Source of the DNA: Candidatus Peribacteria bacterium
GTDB lineage: Bacteria > Patescibacteria > JAEDAM01 > Absconditabacterales > Absconditicoccaceae
DNA: 24,292 bases
Direction: 5' to 3'
Assembly: GCA_031261265.1 (NCBI GenBank)
Contig: JAISKI010000053.1
Coordinates: 1-24,292, forward strand
Position numbers and translations under genes: made by a program. Below, in pieces: positions 1 through 8,718 of the stretch (positions within the stretch are counted from its first letter, which is position 1; every line of letters begins with the position of its first letter). Under the pieces are notes generated by a model. The model was not told where the DNA came from. It worked only from the letters and a program-made list of their open reading frames with translations, and searched no databases.

Positions 1-1
1 A

Positions 2-91
2 GAGACCTATATCAATAGTAAGCCTAGGAAAGCACTATGATATAGGACTTCACGGGAAGTATTTCATAGCACGAACCTCCATCTTCTTTAA
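2..91 (+). CDS. IS30-family transposase, C-terminal end (cut by window edge)
   Basis: The open frame enters from the left edge and ends at TAA (89-91), giving 29 residues of C-terminus. The stretch reads INSKPRKALGYRTSREVF, which resembles the conserved end of IS30-family DDE transposases (N-x-RPRK-x-LG-[YW]-x-T-P-x-E-V-F). These enzymes cut and join the ends of their own insertion sequence. The Gly of the conserved L-G-Y is encoded by TGA (38-40), so this element already uses the host's recoded UGA. A likely right terminal repeat follows directly. The catalytic residues lie outside the window, so activity cannot be judged. Confidence 0.8.
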
Positions 92-93
92 CC

Positions 94-118
94 TGTGCAT
101 TTCGACTTGTAATTAATA
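94..118 (+). repeat. Probable right terminal inverted repeat of the IS30-family element
   Basis: Immediately after the transposase stop the sequence TGTGCATTTCGACTTGTAAT resembles IS30-family ends, which usually read like TGTTGCACTTGnnATTTGAATT. The left end is outside the window, so the inverted partner and the target duplication cannot be seen. The outer boundary is approximate. Confidence 0.45.
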
Positions 119-126
119 ACTTCCAC

Positions 127-154
127 TGGAAAAAGAGAAGCGAATCTGCATACT
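127..154 (+). promoter_or_regulatory. Possible promoter of the pseudouridine synthase gene
   Basis: TGGAAA (127-132), a 16-bp spacer and CATACT (149-154) lie 30 bp upstream of the ATG. Both boxes are weak. The call rests on the same 16-bp spacing seen at most other genes here, and on the near-identical TGGAAA box ahead of dnaX. Confidence 0.35.
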
Positions 155-183
155 CGTGGGTACTTTACTCCATCCTTTTTTCC

Positions 184-1185
184 ATGCAACTCACCATAGA
201 TTCCTCCACCGCTAACCAACGCTTTGATCGCTTTTTAAGGAAACGATGTAAAACCTATCCAGAAGTGAAACTTTCTGACATCTACTCCCGAATCAGAAAA
301 GGCGACATCAAAGTAAATGGCAGAAAAGGACATCAAGATGATCGTCTCCAAATCGGCGATGAGATTTTGATTCCTGACGAACTTCTCGGAAAAAAAGATA
401 CCTCCACTCATCTCACAGGCAAAGAAAGAAAAATAAAAAAACTGACCAAAGAGGACATTCAGCCTTTGATTCTTTTTGAAGATAGTAATTGGATAGCGTT
501 TAATAAACCTGCAGGGGTAGTTGCCCATGAAAGCAATAATCACTGGAACGACCTGTCGATGAATGATTACTTGGAAATCTATGCAAAAGACTATGCCCAA
601 GGGACGTTCAAACCGTCCTTCTGATATAGACTCGACAAAGACACCTCAGGAGTACTGATCGGTGCGAAGAATTATGAAGCATTGCAATTTCTCAACCAAA
701 TTATTAGAGAAAGGGAAATCGATAAAACCTATATCACGTTGGTGAGCGGAAATCCACCTCAACATTTTATCATCGATAAAGCGATTGAGAAAAGCTATAG
801 TGAGAAATTTGACCGTGCACAAATGGTACTTAATCCGAAAGGGATGGCTTCTAAGACGGAGTGTTTTACCTTGAAGACGATTTTTCACGCGGAATTAGGG
901 CAGATTTCCTTGATGAAAGTGAAACTCCACACGGGAAGAATGCATCAAATTCGCGTACATCTCGCGAGTGAAGGCTATCCTGTGCTTGGAGATTTGATTT
1001 ATGGGATCCCTGTAATCAATAGAAAATTCAATAGCCTGCTACATATTCAGAGGCAATTGCTCCACTGTCGGAACTATCGTTTTGTGGATCATACGGAGAA
1101 AGTCATTGATATTACCGCTCCTATTCCTGAGGAGTTTGAGAGGGTATTTGGAAAATTGGAGAAAGCACTAGAAAAAGCTGAATAG
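184..1185 (+). CDS. RluC/RluD-family 23S rRNA pseudouridine synthase
   Basis: A 333-residue enzyme of the family that isomerises uridine to pseudouridine, normally in 23S rRNA. Residues 13-60 form an S4 RNA-binding domain (RFDRFLRK ... KVNGR ... LQIGDEI). The catalytic domain follows, with FNKPAGVVAH and the core YRLDKDTSG; Asp151 is the expected catalytic Asp. The usual HRLD is YRLD here. The GRMHQIRVHL motif and LGD are present further on. TGA at 622-624 encodes Gly147 directly before the core and must be read through; with the standard code the gene would split in two. The stop is TAG. It is convergent with the next gene, and a hairpin between them can serve both. Which of RluC or RluD it matches, and its target uridines, cannot be told. 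Confidence 0.9.
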
Positions 1186-1190
1186 AAAAA

Positions 1191-1210
1191 GGGAGGCAAA
1201 GATACCTCCC
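1191..1210. terminator. Bidirectional intrinsic terminator between convergent genes
   Basis: GGGAGG (1191-1196) pairs with CCTCCC (1205-1210) around an 8-nt loop. A-runs lie to the left and AATTTTA to the right, so it can act for the synthase gene (+) and the small unknown gene (-). Confidence 0.7.
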
Positions 1211-1217
1211 AAGAATT

Positions 1218-1679
1218 TTACTCAAATATTGCCATCACTTTTTCTATTTCCGTACGGAATTCCTCAACGGACTTTAATTGAATTGCATTTGCTATTCTAA
1301 ATTCATCAGGGCGGTTTTCGAATAGGTTGACACGAGCTTTATCCCTATCAAAGAGAAATGGATCCCTAAATTGAAAGCCCTGATTTTTTAGATTATTTTG
1401 TATAAAAGCTAAGCAATCTCTATCTGCTAAAACAAACAGATCATTTCCCTGTTCCTCATCATAAGCATATACATCATAAGCATATAAAGGACAGAAATTA
1501 GTTGTTTTATGACTAACAAGTGTAAAGCGATATACTTGATTCTTAGCCACGTCTCTGACATACTCTAATGCCACTGCACAAAAGGGATAATTGAATCCTT
1601 CACTCGTTTTGCTATTGTGAATGATCCTTTTAAATTCCTCTATCGCGGAGGGAGCCCATGTTTTTGATTTTGTTTCCAT
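1218..1679 (-). CDS. Hypothetical protein, 153 aa
   Basis: I do not recognise this family. It begins METKSKTWAPSAIEEFKRII, ends in TAA, and contains no internal TGA. It looks soluble and globular: no signal peptide or membrane segment, and a mixed charged and aromatic composition with a central acidic stretch (YAYDVYAYDEEQGNDL). The C-terminus is predicted helical (SVEEFRTEIEKVMAIFE). It has its own strong promoter (1736-1764) with a leader of about 50 nt, and it shares a terminator hairpin with the pseudouridine synthase gene. It lies just downstream of the candidate large RNA on the same strand but is separated from it by that RNA's terminator. No function is proposed. Confidence 0.75.
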   Translation of the reverse strand: METKSKTWAPSAIEEFKRIIHNSKTSEGFNYPFCAVALEYVRDVAKNQVYRFTLVSHKTTNFCPLYAYDVYAYDEEQGNDLFVLADRDCLAFIQNNLKNQGFQFRDPFLFDRDKARVNLFENRPDEFRIANAIQLKSVEEFRTEIEKVMAIFE

Positions 1680-1735
1680 TCTTTTGTTTTTTTGTTTGAT
1701 TAGACATTTTGTTTAGTTTTCTCTTTATTTCCTTG

Positions 1736-1764
1736 ATTATATCTAAACCTCTTTCGGAAATCAA
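1736..1764 (-). promoter_or_regulatory. Sigma70-type promoter for the 153-aa protein
   Basis: On the minus strand TTGATT (1759-1764), a 17-bp spacer and a perfect TATAAT (1736-1741). It begins after the upstream RNA's terminator, so the small gene is an independent unit. The expected start is near 1729. Confidence 0.75.
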
Positions 1765-1777
1765 GTGGTTTTTTCTC

Positions 1778-1819
1778 CGGAAAAATTGAAAACCCTCGAA
1801 TAATGACATTCGAGGGTTT
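1778..1819 (-). terminator. Intrinsic terminator of the candidate large RNA
   Basis: On the minus strand AAACCCTCGAAT (1808-1819) and ATTCGAGGGTTT (1790-1801) form a perfect 12-bp stem with loop GTCATT, followed by TTCAATTTTT. It is one of the strongest terminators in the window and points away from the 2684-2711 promoter. Confidence 0.85.
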
Positions 1820-2677
1820 ACCCTGCCGCTGGGATTTGTTTTTTACGGCTTTTTTTGCGGATCCGCATCGATCGTATGCGGTTCCATTTTTGCCCGGGAA
1901 TACTCCGTGGCATTTCCCGCAATCGCGGGTATCTCTTCTCAATCCCTTCCCGATAGTTGTAAATAGTTGTAATGGGATTAATGGGTTTTTTGGGATCTGA
2001 GAGAGTGATAACCTTCCGTCCTTTTGAGGGGCAGATGTTGGCGGGGGATCGATAATTCTTTTTTCATTCGTTTTCGTCCCTAGCGATACTTGTCTACAAG
2101 CCGCTATCGCCGTTTAATTTCGCCCGTTTTTTTCCGGTGGGCAGAAGGATTTTTTTTTAATTTAGCTAGATCATTTATAAGTTTCTAGCTAGGATCACCC
2201 CGTATTGGAGCAACCCTTAATGTTTCTCTTTTCATCGGCAATTTCGCATTTTTTTTGCCATCGCGGTGTCCAAGCCCTCACTTCGTTGGAGGGGACGGAT
2301 TCGCGGGCGGCGTTTTATACTTATAATGTTGTCGGTAGGTCGGCAGCAGACTCAAACCCATTTTTTAGAAGGGCGATCTGTCCGGCCGGAATTTGTTACT
2401 CCGAGCTTCTGCGGGATTAATAGTACCCGAACTAGCTGCAGAAAAAACGTTTCTTTCATTTTTTTATTCCGATTTTGTTTTTTTTCTTGCAGGTTCCAAT
2501 CTCTCTTTTGACTGGATTACTGCTAATCTCTTTTTTAATTTTTTTTGATCCGTTATTATCACTGTTGTCAGTGTTTCGGATCTCCTCTTGTTTTTATCAT
2601 AATTTTTTTGTTTTTGTGGCGGATACCCGCCGTTTTTTTGGTACCTGCAGTTAGAAGTTTTTTTCTTCCTCTGTGGT
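1778..2677 (-). ncRNA. Candidate large structured non-coding RNA (about 900 nt)
   Basis: This gene-free region is bounded on the minus strand by a good sigma70 promoter (2684-2711) and a 12-bp intrinsic terminator (1778-1819). Between them lie many perfect hairpins: GGCGG/CCGCC (2618-2631), nested GATCCG/CGGATC with CACTG/CAGTG (2547-2582), TTCTGC/GCAGAA (2407-2443), the palindrome TCCGGCCGGA (2381-2390), AGCTAGA/TCTAGCT (2164-2190), GCCC/GGGC (2122-2142), GCGATA/TATCGC with CTTGT/ACAAG (2083-2110), AATCCC/GGGATT (1941-1980), CCCGC/GCGGG (1916-1929) and CCGCAT/ATGCGG (1863-1881). They are joined by A-rich linkers in the transcript; on the plus strand T-runs of five or more greatly outnumber A-runs. 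It looks richer in GC than the flanks, as structured RNAs in AT-rich genomes usually are. No ORF has a recognisable product. It is too long for tmRNA or RNase P RNA, and I see none of their core motifs. Class unknown. Confidence 0.6.
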
Positions 2678-2683
2678 GATTCT

Positions 2684-2711
2684 AATATACTGATTTGCTA
2701 TCAAATGTCAA
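2684..2711 (-). promoter_or_regulatory. Sigma70-type promoter driving the candidate large RNA
   Basis: On the minus strand a perfect TTGACA (2706-2711), a 16-bp spacer and TATATT (2684-2689). Its start is expected near 2677. There is no open reading frame with a standard start codon just downstream, so it most simply drives an untranslated RNA. Confidence 0.75.
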
Positions 2712-2865
2712 GAGAAAATGAAAGATTTTTACTATAATTTTTAGTCAGTTGGGGATTAGTATTTCTAAGATATTAAAAAAATATTCTTCAAAAAAGTCAG
2801 ATTTTTTTTTGATTTTTATTTTAAAAGAGAGTATTTTTTTATAAAAATATTTCTTCATTTTCGAC

Positions 2866-2893
2866 TGGAAAAAAATATCAGGAAAGCTACAAT
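2866..2893 (+). promoter_or_regulatory. Probable dnaX promoter
   Basis: TGGAAA (2866-2871), a 16-bp spacer and TACAAT (2888-2893), about 45 bp before the dnaX ATG. The remaining stretch 2712-2865 is very AT-rich and shows nothing else I can support. Confidence 0.5.
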
Positions 2894-2937
2894 GAAGAAA
2901 TAGGTTTAACTTTTTATTTTTTCTTTTTATATTACGT

Positions 2938-4371
2938 ATGGCTACCTCCCTTTCCCTTGCTAATAAATATCGTCCTCAAACCTTTGAAGATGGAATGATA
3001 GGACAACATGCTATCAGAGAAATTTTGGAAGCTAAAATGCAATCTAGTAGAGATAATCTTCAGAATTATCTTTTGACTTGACCCAGAGGAACAGGAAAAA
3101 CTACGACTGCTAGAATTTTAGCTAAAGCTATCAATTGCCTCAACCCTCATAATGGGAATCCTTGTAATGAGTGTGCGAATTGTGTTACGATTAACACGAA
3201 TGTTTCCCTTGATTATGTGGAGATTGATGCAGCTTCTCATACGGGAGTAGACAATATTAGAGAAGAGATTTTGGATAAAGCTCTCTATCCACCGACCTCT
3301 CTCAAAAAGAAAATCTACATTATTGATGAGGTGCATATGCTTTCCAAAGGTGCTTTCAATTCCTTGCTCAAGACGATAGAAGAGCCAAAGGGGAATGTGT
3401 GTTTCATTCTTGCTACGACTGAAATTCACAAGGTGCCTGATACGATTGTTTCCCGTTGTCAGGTCTTCAACTTTAAAAAAGTTTCTGAAGAAGAAATCGC
3501 TAATCATCTCGCTAGTATCTGCGATAAAGAAGGATTTAGCTATGAAAAACCAGCTCTGGAACTCATTGCTAATATTTCCGATGGAGGTGTCCGTGATGCA
3601 GTAAAATATCTCGACCAAGTCAGCATTTTGGGAAATATTACTCAGGAAAATGCCTCCAGATTTTTGGGAATTTCCTCTGAAGCGACTATTAAGGATTTTC
3701 TAGATACTCTAAAAAAAGGAGAAAGAAATCAGATTTTTCAAGCAATTGATACCATCAACACGAATGGAATCGACCTCCATCAATTCGCTAAACAGATTTT
3801 AGGATTTATTGATAAACATCTTTTGGAAGATACGGATTTTTATCTGCAGATTTCTGAAGCATTCAGTCCTATTTTACGTCAAATCAGATACTATCCCTAT
3901 CCAGCGGTTATTTATAAAATTGCCCTGGCTCCGTTTGCGAGTGGAACAAATGACATCCCCACCCCTCGCATAGAAAATCCAACAAAAAGTAAGGAAGAAG
4001 AAAATCCTATTATTGTTCTCCCTGTTAGAGAGAAAGATCCCGTTGTACAGCAGGAGGAAGAGGGACTACCAACAACGAATAAAGAAGAAGGGGTCTCAAA
4101 CGACCTTCCAACTCTTCGAACCACTCTCACCGCAAAACTTTCCAAGCCTACCGTCCAATCTAACCTCAAAGACCATGTCATCATAGAAAAGATTGAGAAT
4201 GGAACAGCTCACTTGGTGGTGACCAATAAAATCGCTGAAATGCTCCTTCAAAATGCTGATAATAAAAAAGAAATAGAGACTCTCCTTTCTACTGAACTCT
4301 GAGCTCCAACCACAATCAGTTTTATCTTTGAGGCGAAAGAGGGGTATTTTGCGAGGACTTTGGGGCTGTAA
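2938..4371 (+). CDS. dnaX: DNA polymerase III subunit gamma/tau
   Basis: A 477-residue clamp-loader ATPase that loads the beta clamp onto DNA in the replisome. It begins MATSLSLANKYRPQTFEDGM. The Walker A motif is GPRGTGKT (48-55). Zinc-binding cysteines are Cys67, Cys76, Cys79 and Cys82, and the Walker B/DExx box is DEVH (130-133). Sensor-1 LATTE and the SRC arginine-finger motif follow. Two TGA codons are read as Gly: 3079-3081 supplies the first, invariant Gly of Walker A, which is one of the clearest proofs of recoding here; 4300-4302 is Gly455 near the C-terminus. Without recoding the ATG-proximal part would be lost. After the AAA+ region there is a charged Glu/Lys/Pro-rich linker and a short C-terminal domain, so it resembles a short tau. 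The stop is TAA. Confidence 0.96.
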
Positions 4372-4387
4372 GATTTTTCATCTCTCC

Positions 4388-4415
4388 TTGCAATTGTAGC
4401 CATAACTCTTATAGT
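4388..4415 (+). promoter_or_regulatory. Promoter of the DUF3160-type lipoprotein gene
   Basis: TTGCAA (4388-4393), a 16-bp spacer and TATAGT (4410-4415), 33 bp before the ATG. It suggests separate transcription from dnaX; no terminator is evident in the 77-bp gap. Confidence 0.65.
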
Positions 4416-4448
4416 AGGGGAGATTATTTTATCTCTAACCTACCCGCT

Positions 4449-7133
4449 ATGAAACATCCACTTTTTCTCTCTCTGCTTTTGGGAGCTTTTTTGCTGACAG
4501 GCTGTGGGCAACCATCTACTGATATTCAACAGGCAGACGCTGAATCTGCCTTTTCTGGAAATAGGGAAAGTACCTATATCTACACCCGAGAAATGAAAAA
4601 ACCTGCACTTTCTGAGATGACCAATCGAGAAGCGATAAGCTCAGGATTTCAAGAAGAACGAGCTTCTGAATATACGCTTACCCCAGAGAATGTGGAAACT
4701 TTCACCAACTACTGTCTCAGTCAAACCTCTTCTGAAGACTATACACCCACACCAACCCTTTACACCAATGGAGGGAGCAAAGAGCTGACAAGACAAGAGC
4801 TTGTAGCAGGGACTAAAATTCCTCTAACAGGTCTGCGAAGTGCAGAAAATGTACTCAATATCACCGACATGCAAACTCAGCAAATTGCTGACAGAGGACG
4901 AACAATTGTAGATGTAAGTACTCTCAAATATGGATGGAATTTTGACTATAGTAGGGAAGATTCTAGCAATCCAAGTAATCGCGAAGAACGAGTAAACCTC
5001 ACCAAGCAAATTGGAGGAGCGTTAGAAGAGAACGAAAGATATCCTTCCAATACCCTTCTCATTACCAATGATCTCCTGCTTCATGTCTATCACAAACTTT
5101 TCGATAACGGATTGAAATATTATGAAGAACAAATTGCTAGACCCACGTTAGCAACCCTTTCTGAGAAACTGTACAAGCAATATCTCAACCTCTCCAAACA
5201 GGAAAAAAATCCTGAATTAAAAACCTATTATGATTTTCTAACCGCTTACTGGGCAGTCCCTCAGATTTTTTTGCCTAGTGAACAAACTATTCGTGAACTT
5301 CTTTCAACTAATGAATGGGGATATTCAGAAAATACCGATATTACTGATGAGCAAATCACTACTCTCATCCAGCAGAGAACTCAGACTATTGCAAAAACCC
5401 TTGCTCCAGCCTATCAAACGCTTATCCCTCAGATTATTGAAGAAATTCTGAAAGCTGATAATTTTAAAGCCATTGATACCTTCCTTGCGAGCTTAGGAAG
5501 TGAGGCAACTACTCCAGATGATATTACCCTTTATCAAGATTACACTCAATTCAAACCCAGAGCTCATTATACTGATAGCTCTCTCTTAAAAACCTATTTC
5601 ACTGCGATGAAATGGCTGATGAGAGAAAAATTCTATTTCGATGATCCAACCCTCACAAAAGTAGCGATGATTATGGTTGCAACTATTGATCCAGCAGATT
5701 TGAATGCCTTGAATCAGCTTTCTGAACAGATTAAAAATCTGATTGGAGCCGATGATGATCTCACTTTAAATGAAATGTCTCAGTTCCTCACAAAAAATAC
5801 GCTCACCACTGCTGACAACATCCTGAACGTACAACCAGCTCTTATTGAGGAACTGAAAAAAATACATCCTCAGAAAATCCAATCTACCACCTACACCACG
5901 GCGGAAGTACAAGAAACTACTGAAGAGGTGGCTAAAGCTACCACAGATGGATTTGTCTTTTTTGGTGAGAAATTCACGCTCGATAGCTATCTTTTCGATC
6001 TCACTACGGCTGGAAGTGCAGAATTGGAATCAACTTATAAACCCAGTATTCAAACTGCTCTGATCGTGCCAGATATCTTAGAAAATAGCTCGCTCGCAAA
6101 CCAACTTGTAAAACTTCGACTCGGAGAAAAAGCTGAATCAGAAAGTATCATTGAACAACCAAGTGAAGGATTTACTCAACTTTCTAGCTATGATACCGTC
6201 AAAGCTGAAGCTCAGGAAAAATTAGCAAAGTTATCTAATGGAACTAAGGATTGGAAAAATCGAGAGGTTGCAACGAACGTCTATCATAAGCGACTCTCTT
6301 TTCTAGGAACGCTCCTCAAAGCTCCTTTGGAAAATGCACCGTACTTCAGATTTGACCCTGTTTATCAACTTAAAAATTTGGTCACCTATCTGGGATCTTA
6401 CACAGAACTGAAACACGATACCTTATTATATGTAAAACAAGCATATTCCGAAATGGGTGGGGGCGGAGATGATGTCTGTTCTATTTTCGTAGAAAGTCCT
6501 GCTCTCCCTGTACCAAAGGGATATGTAGAATCAGAACCAGAATTTTTGGATCAATTGATAGCTTTAAATACGGAAACTACTCCCTACTTTGATGGACAAT
6601 ATGAACAAGAAAAGTTCGTGGAATTCGGAAAAATCCTTGAAAAACTCAAGACGATAAGCATTCAGCAGATGCATAATGAAACTATTAGTGATGAAGACTT
6701 TGAATGGATAAGAACCCTCTATGGAAGTTTTGAGAGCATTGTACTGCCGACTAAAACTATTGGAGAACCTACCTTAAAAGAAATGAGAGGAGGACTGATT
6801 GCAGATATCTTCACTTCCGAGGGAGGAAATCCACTGTATGAAGCTATCGGACACCCTGCTTTAATGCTACTGATGGTGAAGGATGTGAATGGTGCGAGAG
6901 TGGTAATTTGACCTGTCTTCACCCATTATGAGTTTTATCAGACTGATAAAATTTTAGAATCTGAGGGGGGAAGATATACCGATGAGGATCGACAGGATCA
7001 ATTACAACAAGAAGTTCCCCTCGCCGAATGGGAAAAAGTAAATGGGAGTGGTCGCGTTGTCAGTGACCGCACGAATGCAGGACTTTCAATTGTTAGCAGA
7101 GAATTGAAGAAAGGATTAGAAAAAGCTGAGTAA
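4449..7133 (+). CDS. DUF3160-like secreted lipoprotein, 894 aa
   Basis: The N-terminus MKHPLFLSLLLGAFLLTGC is a lipoprotein signal peptide with lipobox LTGC, predicting lipidation at Cys19 and display on the outer face of the membrane. The rest is a large, mostly helical extracellular protein. Segments such as LLITNDLLLHVYHKLFDNGLKYYE, the YDFLTAYWAVPQIFL stretch and the late GGGGDDVCSIFVESP recall DUF3160 proteins, a family of unknown function found in candidate phyla and some other bacteria. The match is from memory of the family pattern. One TGA (6909-6911) encodes Gly in RVVIGPVFTHYEFYQ near the C-terminus, so the standard code would clip 74 residues. The stop is TAA. No terminator follows; the next gene's promoter starts 8 bp later. 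Confidence 0.8.
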
Positions 7134-7141
7134 AAAATCAC

Positions 7142-7169
7142 TTGACTTTATGTTATCATTCATTATAAT
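7142..7169 (+). promoter_or_regulatory. Strong promoter of the 184-aa lipoprotein gene
   Basis: TTGACT (7142-7147), a 16-bp spacer and a perfect TATAAT (7164-7169). Transcription should start near 7176. This rules out an ATG at 7150 and supports the ATG at 7195 as the true start. Confidence 0.8.
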
Positions 7170-7194
7170 ACCTAAAAATAAATATTTATATAAA

Positions 7195-7749
7195 ATGAAA
7201 ACAAAAGGTAAATTTGCGACCCTATTGCTCATAGCAATATTCGCCTGCGGTGTATTCTCATCCTGCAGTAAAAAAGGAGAACAAAAACAAAGTGAAAGAG
7301 AAAAAAAGGAAGATATACAGAATATTCCTGACTCACTTTTCACAAACGTATCATCAGATACAATAATTATGATAAATTATTGGCTTGGTGACAGTGTCAC
7401 GACTACTCCTATGATTAAAATTCGTGAATATGCTAATGGTCAATCTCTACATTTCTGGAATGAAGTAATATGGCCTATGCATGGAGTCAACCACATTGTG
7501 GTAAACCTTCCAGAGAAATTTGATGAAAATCAAATTTATAGATGGATTGAGTATAATGCTGATGGTCATGACCCTATGTACTTTTGTTTAGAATTAGTAT
7601 CAGGCATTCGTATCACTTTTTGGATGGATGGATTCGACCATGATGCTACGATTCCAAAAGTAACAAAGACGATTAGAAGCAAATACTATCAAGAATTATT
7701 CATTAAAGGGGAAAGGATAAAAGTTCCTGTCTTGAAAGCAAAATCTTAA
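7195..7749 (+). CDS. Small secreted lipoprotein of unknown function, 184 aa
   Basis: The start at 7195 gives MKTKGKFATLLLIAIFACGV followed by FSSC, a typical signal peptide and lipobox with lipidated Cys23. An upstream ATG at 7150 lies inside the promoter and would spoil the signal peptide. After the cysteine comes a charged Lys/Glu/Gln linker, then a domain of about 140 residues rich in Ile, Trp and Tyr (IIMINYWLGDSVTT, YNADGHDPMYFCLELVSG, ITFWMDGFDHD) that looks like a beta-rich fold. I do not recognise the family. It has its own strong promoter and a strong terminator, uses no TGA, and stops at TAA. Confidence 0.8.
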   Translation: MKTKGKFATLLLIAIFACGVFSSCSKKGEQKQSEREKKEDIQNIPDSLFTNVSSDTIIMINYWLGDSVTTTPMIKIREYANGQSLHFWNEVIWPMHGVNHIVVNLPEKFDENQIYRWIEYNADGHDPMYFCLELVSGIRITFWMDGFDHDATIPKVTKTIRSKYYQELFIKGERIKVPVLKAKS

Positions 7750-7762
7750 TAATGGTTATTTG

Positions 7763-7797
7763 AAATCCGTTCTGAAATATAGGGCGGATTTTTTTAT
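7763..7797 (+). terminator. Intrinsic terminator of the 184-aa lipoprotein gene
   Basis: AAATCCGTTCT and AGGGCGGATTT form an 11-bp stem (with G-T pairs) around loop GAAATAT, followed by a T-run (7791-7796). Its A-flank also allows weaker action for the convergent gene. Confidence 0.85.
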
Positions 7798-7824
7798 TTT
7801 CTAAGTTGCACTTCCTCTACCTTT

Positions 7825-8628
7825 TTATTCCCTCAAAGAATCCAAAGTCTCCTGTTCATTATAGATTTCATCCTCTACCTCACTTCCGTCAGGACAAGGT
7901 GCAAATGCACAATTAGGTCAAGTTCTACCCACATAGCTTCCATCAGGACAAAGCTTTGCATCCATGGTGCAGACAATAGTAGCAGCTTCTGGCTGTTCCC
8001 AAGGTCTCTGACATTCTTGAGCGTCCTCATTCCAACTATATCCTGCTGAACCAATACATCCATGCTCATCTCTATCTCCCCCAACCAATTGATTTTCGGT
8101 ATCTTCGAGTCCATATTCAGCTATCCAAGTATCTACAGCAACAGGGATTTCTGCTTTGAGGAGATCAAAAGTGAGAGCGGTTGCACCGCTTATTTTGTCC
8201 TGCCAAGAGAGTCCATTTTCAAATACAGGTGCTCGATTAGCTTTTTTGATAGCAATTTCTATCCTACTTTCGAGAAAACTATTAAACCCCTCTTCTTGAA
8301 AAACTGTTTGCATAGTAGGATTTTCGTATACTTCGTTGGTCATCCAGTTTGAAAAATCTATCGCTGGCGTGATCACTAGAGGGAGAAGGGTACCTATAAT
8401 ATATGCTAAAGCTCCCAAAGGAAGCAGAGAAATTACAACGCTGGCTACCGCTTTTCCTCTCGGACGTTTGAAAAGAGCAATGATTCCTAGGAGGAGTGCG
8501 AGACATAAGAGGGGTACTCCCAAAAAGCTTCCAAAGAGGGAAATAGTAAGGAGTAATCCGATGATCGCCAAGATCAGAGCTACCAATCCTAGAGTGTTTT
8601 TTTCGTTAGTAGTAATTTCTTCTGGCAT
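7825..8628 (-). CDS. Membrane-anchored protein with Cys-rich C-terminal motifs, 267 aa
   Basis: The N-terminal 80 residues hold two or three membrane segments (LGLVALILAIIGLLLTISLF, then VPLLCLALLLGIIAL, then VVISLLPLGALAYIIGTLLP), like DUF4190-type small membrane domains. A helical stretch of about 100 residues follows, then a Cys-rich tail: GDRDEHGCIGSAGYSWNEDA with CQRPWE, and DAKLCPDGSYVGRTGPNCAF with CPDGS. Both motifs recur in unrelated proteins of candidate-phyla bacteria as I recall them; their role is unknown, but the paired cysteines suggest a small disulfide-stabilised module outside the cell. The TGA at 7918-7920 encodes Gly in GRTGPNC, inside the conserved motif, and recoding adds 31 residues. 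The stop is TAA. A promoter lies 35-65 bp upstream of the ATG. Confidence 0.8.
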
Positions 8629-8663
8629 GGTTTAAAATAGTAAAAAAATAAAGAGATGCTTTC

Positions 8664-8691
8664 TTTGTATCGAAATGGGGATGAAATGCAA
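8664..8691 (-). promoter_or_regulatory. Promoter of the Cys-motif membrane protein gene
   Basis: On the minus strand TTGCAT (8686-8691), a 16-bp spacer and TACAAA (8664-8669), between the M16 peptidase stop and this gene's ATG. Confidence 0.5.
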
Positions 8692-8718
8692 CTTTTTCTC
8701 CTTTACTGGACTGTTTTC

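Noticed and set aside
1700..1942. Minus-strand ORF with a CGKCH pattern resembling a zinc ribbon
   Set aside because: It has only a TTG start, runs through the RNA's terminator hairpin and the next gene's promoter, and has no convincing second Cys pair.
2217..2459. Minus-strand ORF of 80 codons (code 25) inside the candidate RNA, starting MKETFFLQLVRV
   Set aside because: It overlaps another ORF in a different frame (2185-2361), uses TGA twice, has no recognisable family, and crosses several perfect hairpins. The A-rich strand is short of stop codons, so such ORFs are expected by chance.
2205..2511. Two plus-strand ORFs of 71 and 81 codons in the gene-free stretch
   Set aside because: They run opposite to the promoter and terminator signals, show Phe/Leu-rich low-complexity translations from T-runs, and look like no known protein.
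1680..2937. Replication origin upstream of dnaX
   Set aside because: I found no cluster of DnaA boxes (TTATCCACA-like), and the hairpins are arranged within a promoter-terminator unit.
1150..7133. Shared C-terminal LEKAE in the pseudouridine synthase and the DUF3160-like protein
   Set aside because: Only five to eight residues match, in Lys/Glu-rich tails; chance in an AT-rich genome explains it.
7150..7194. Upstream ATG that would extend the 184-aa lipoprotein by 15 residues
   Set aside because: It lies between the -35 and -10 boxes and would put extra residues before a normal lipoprotein signal peptide.
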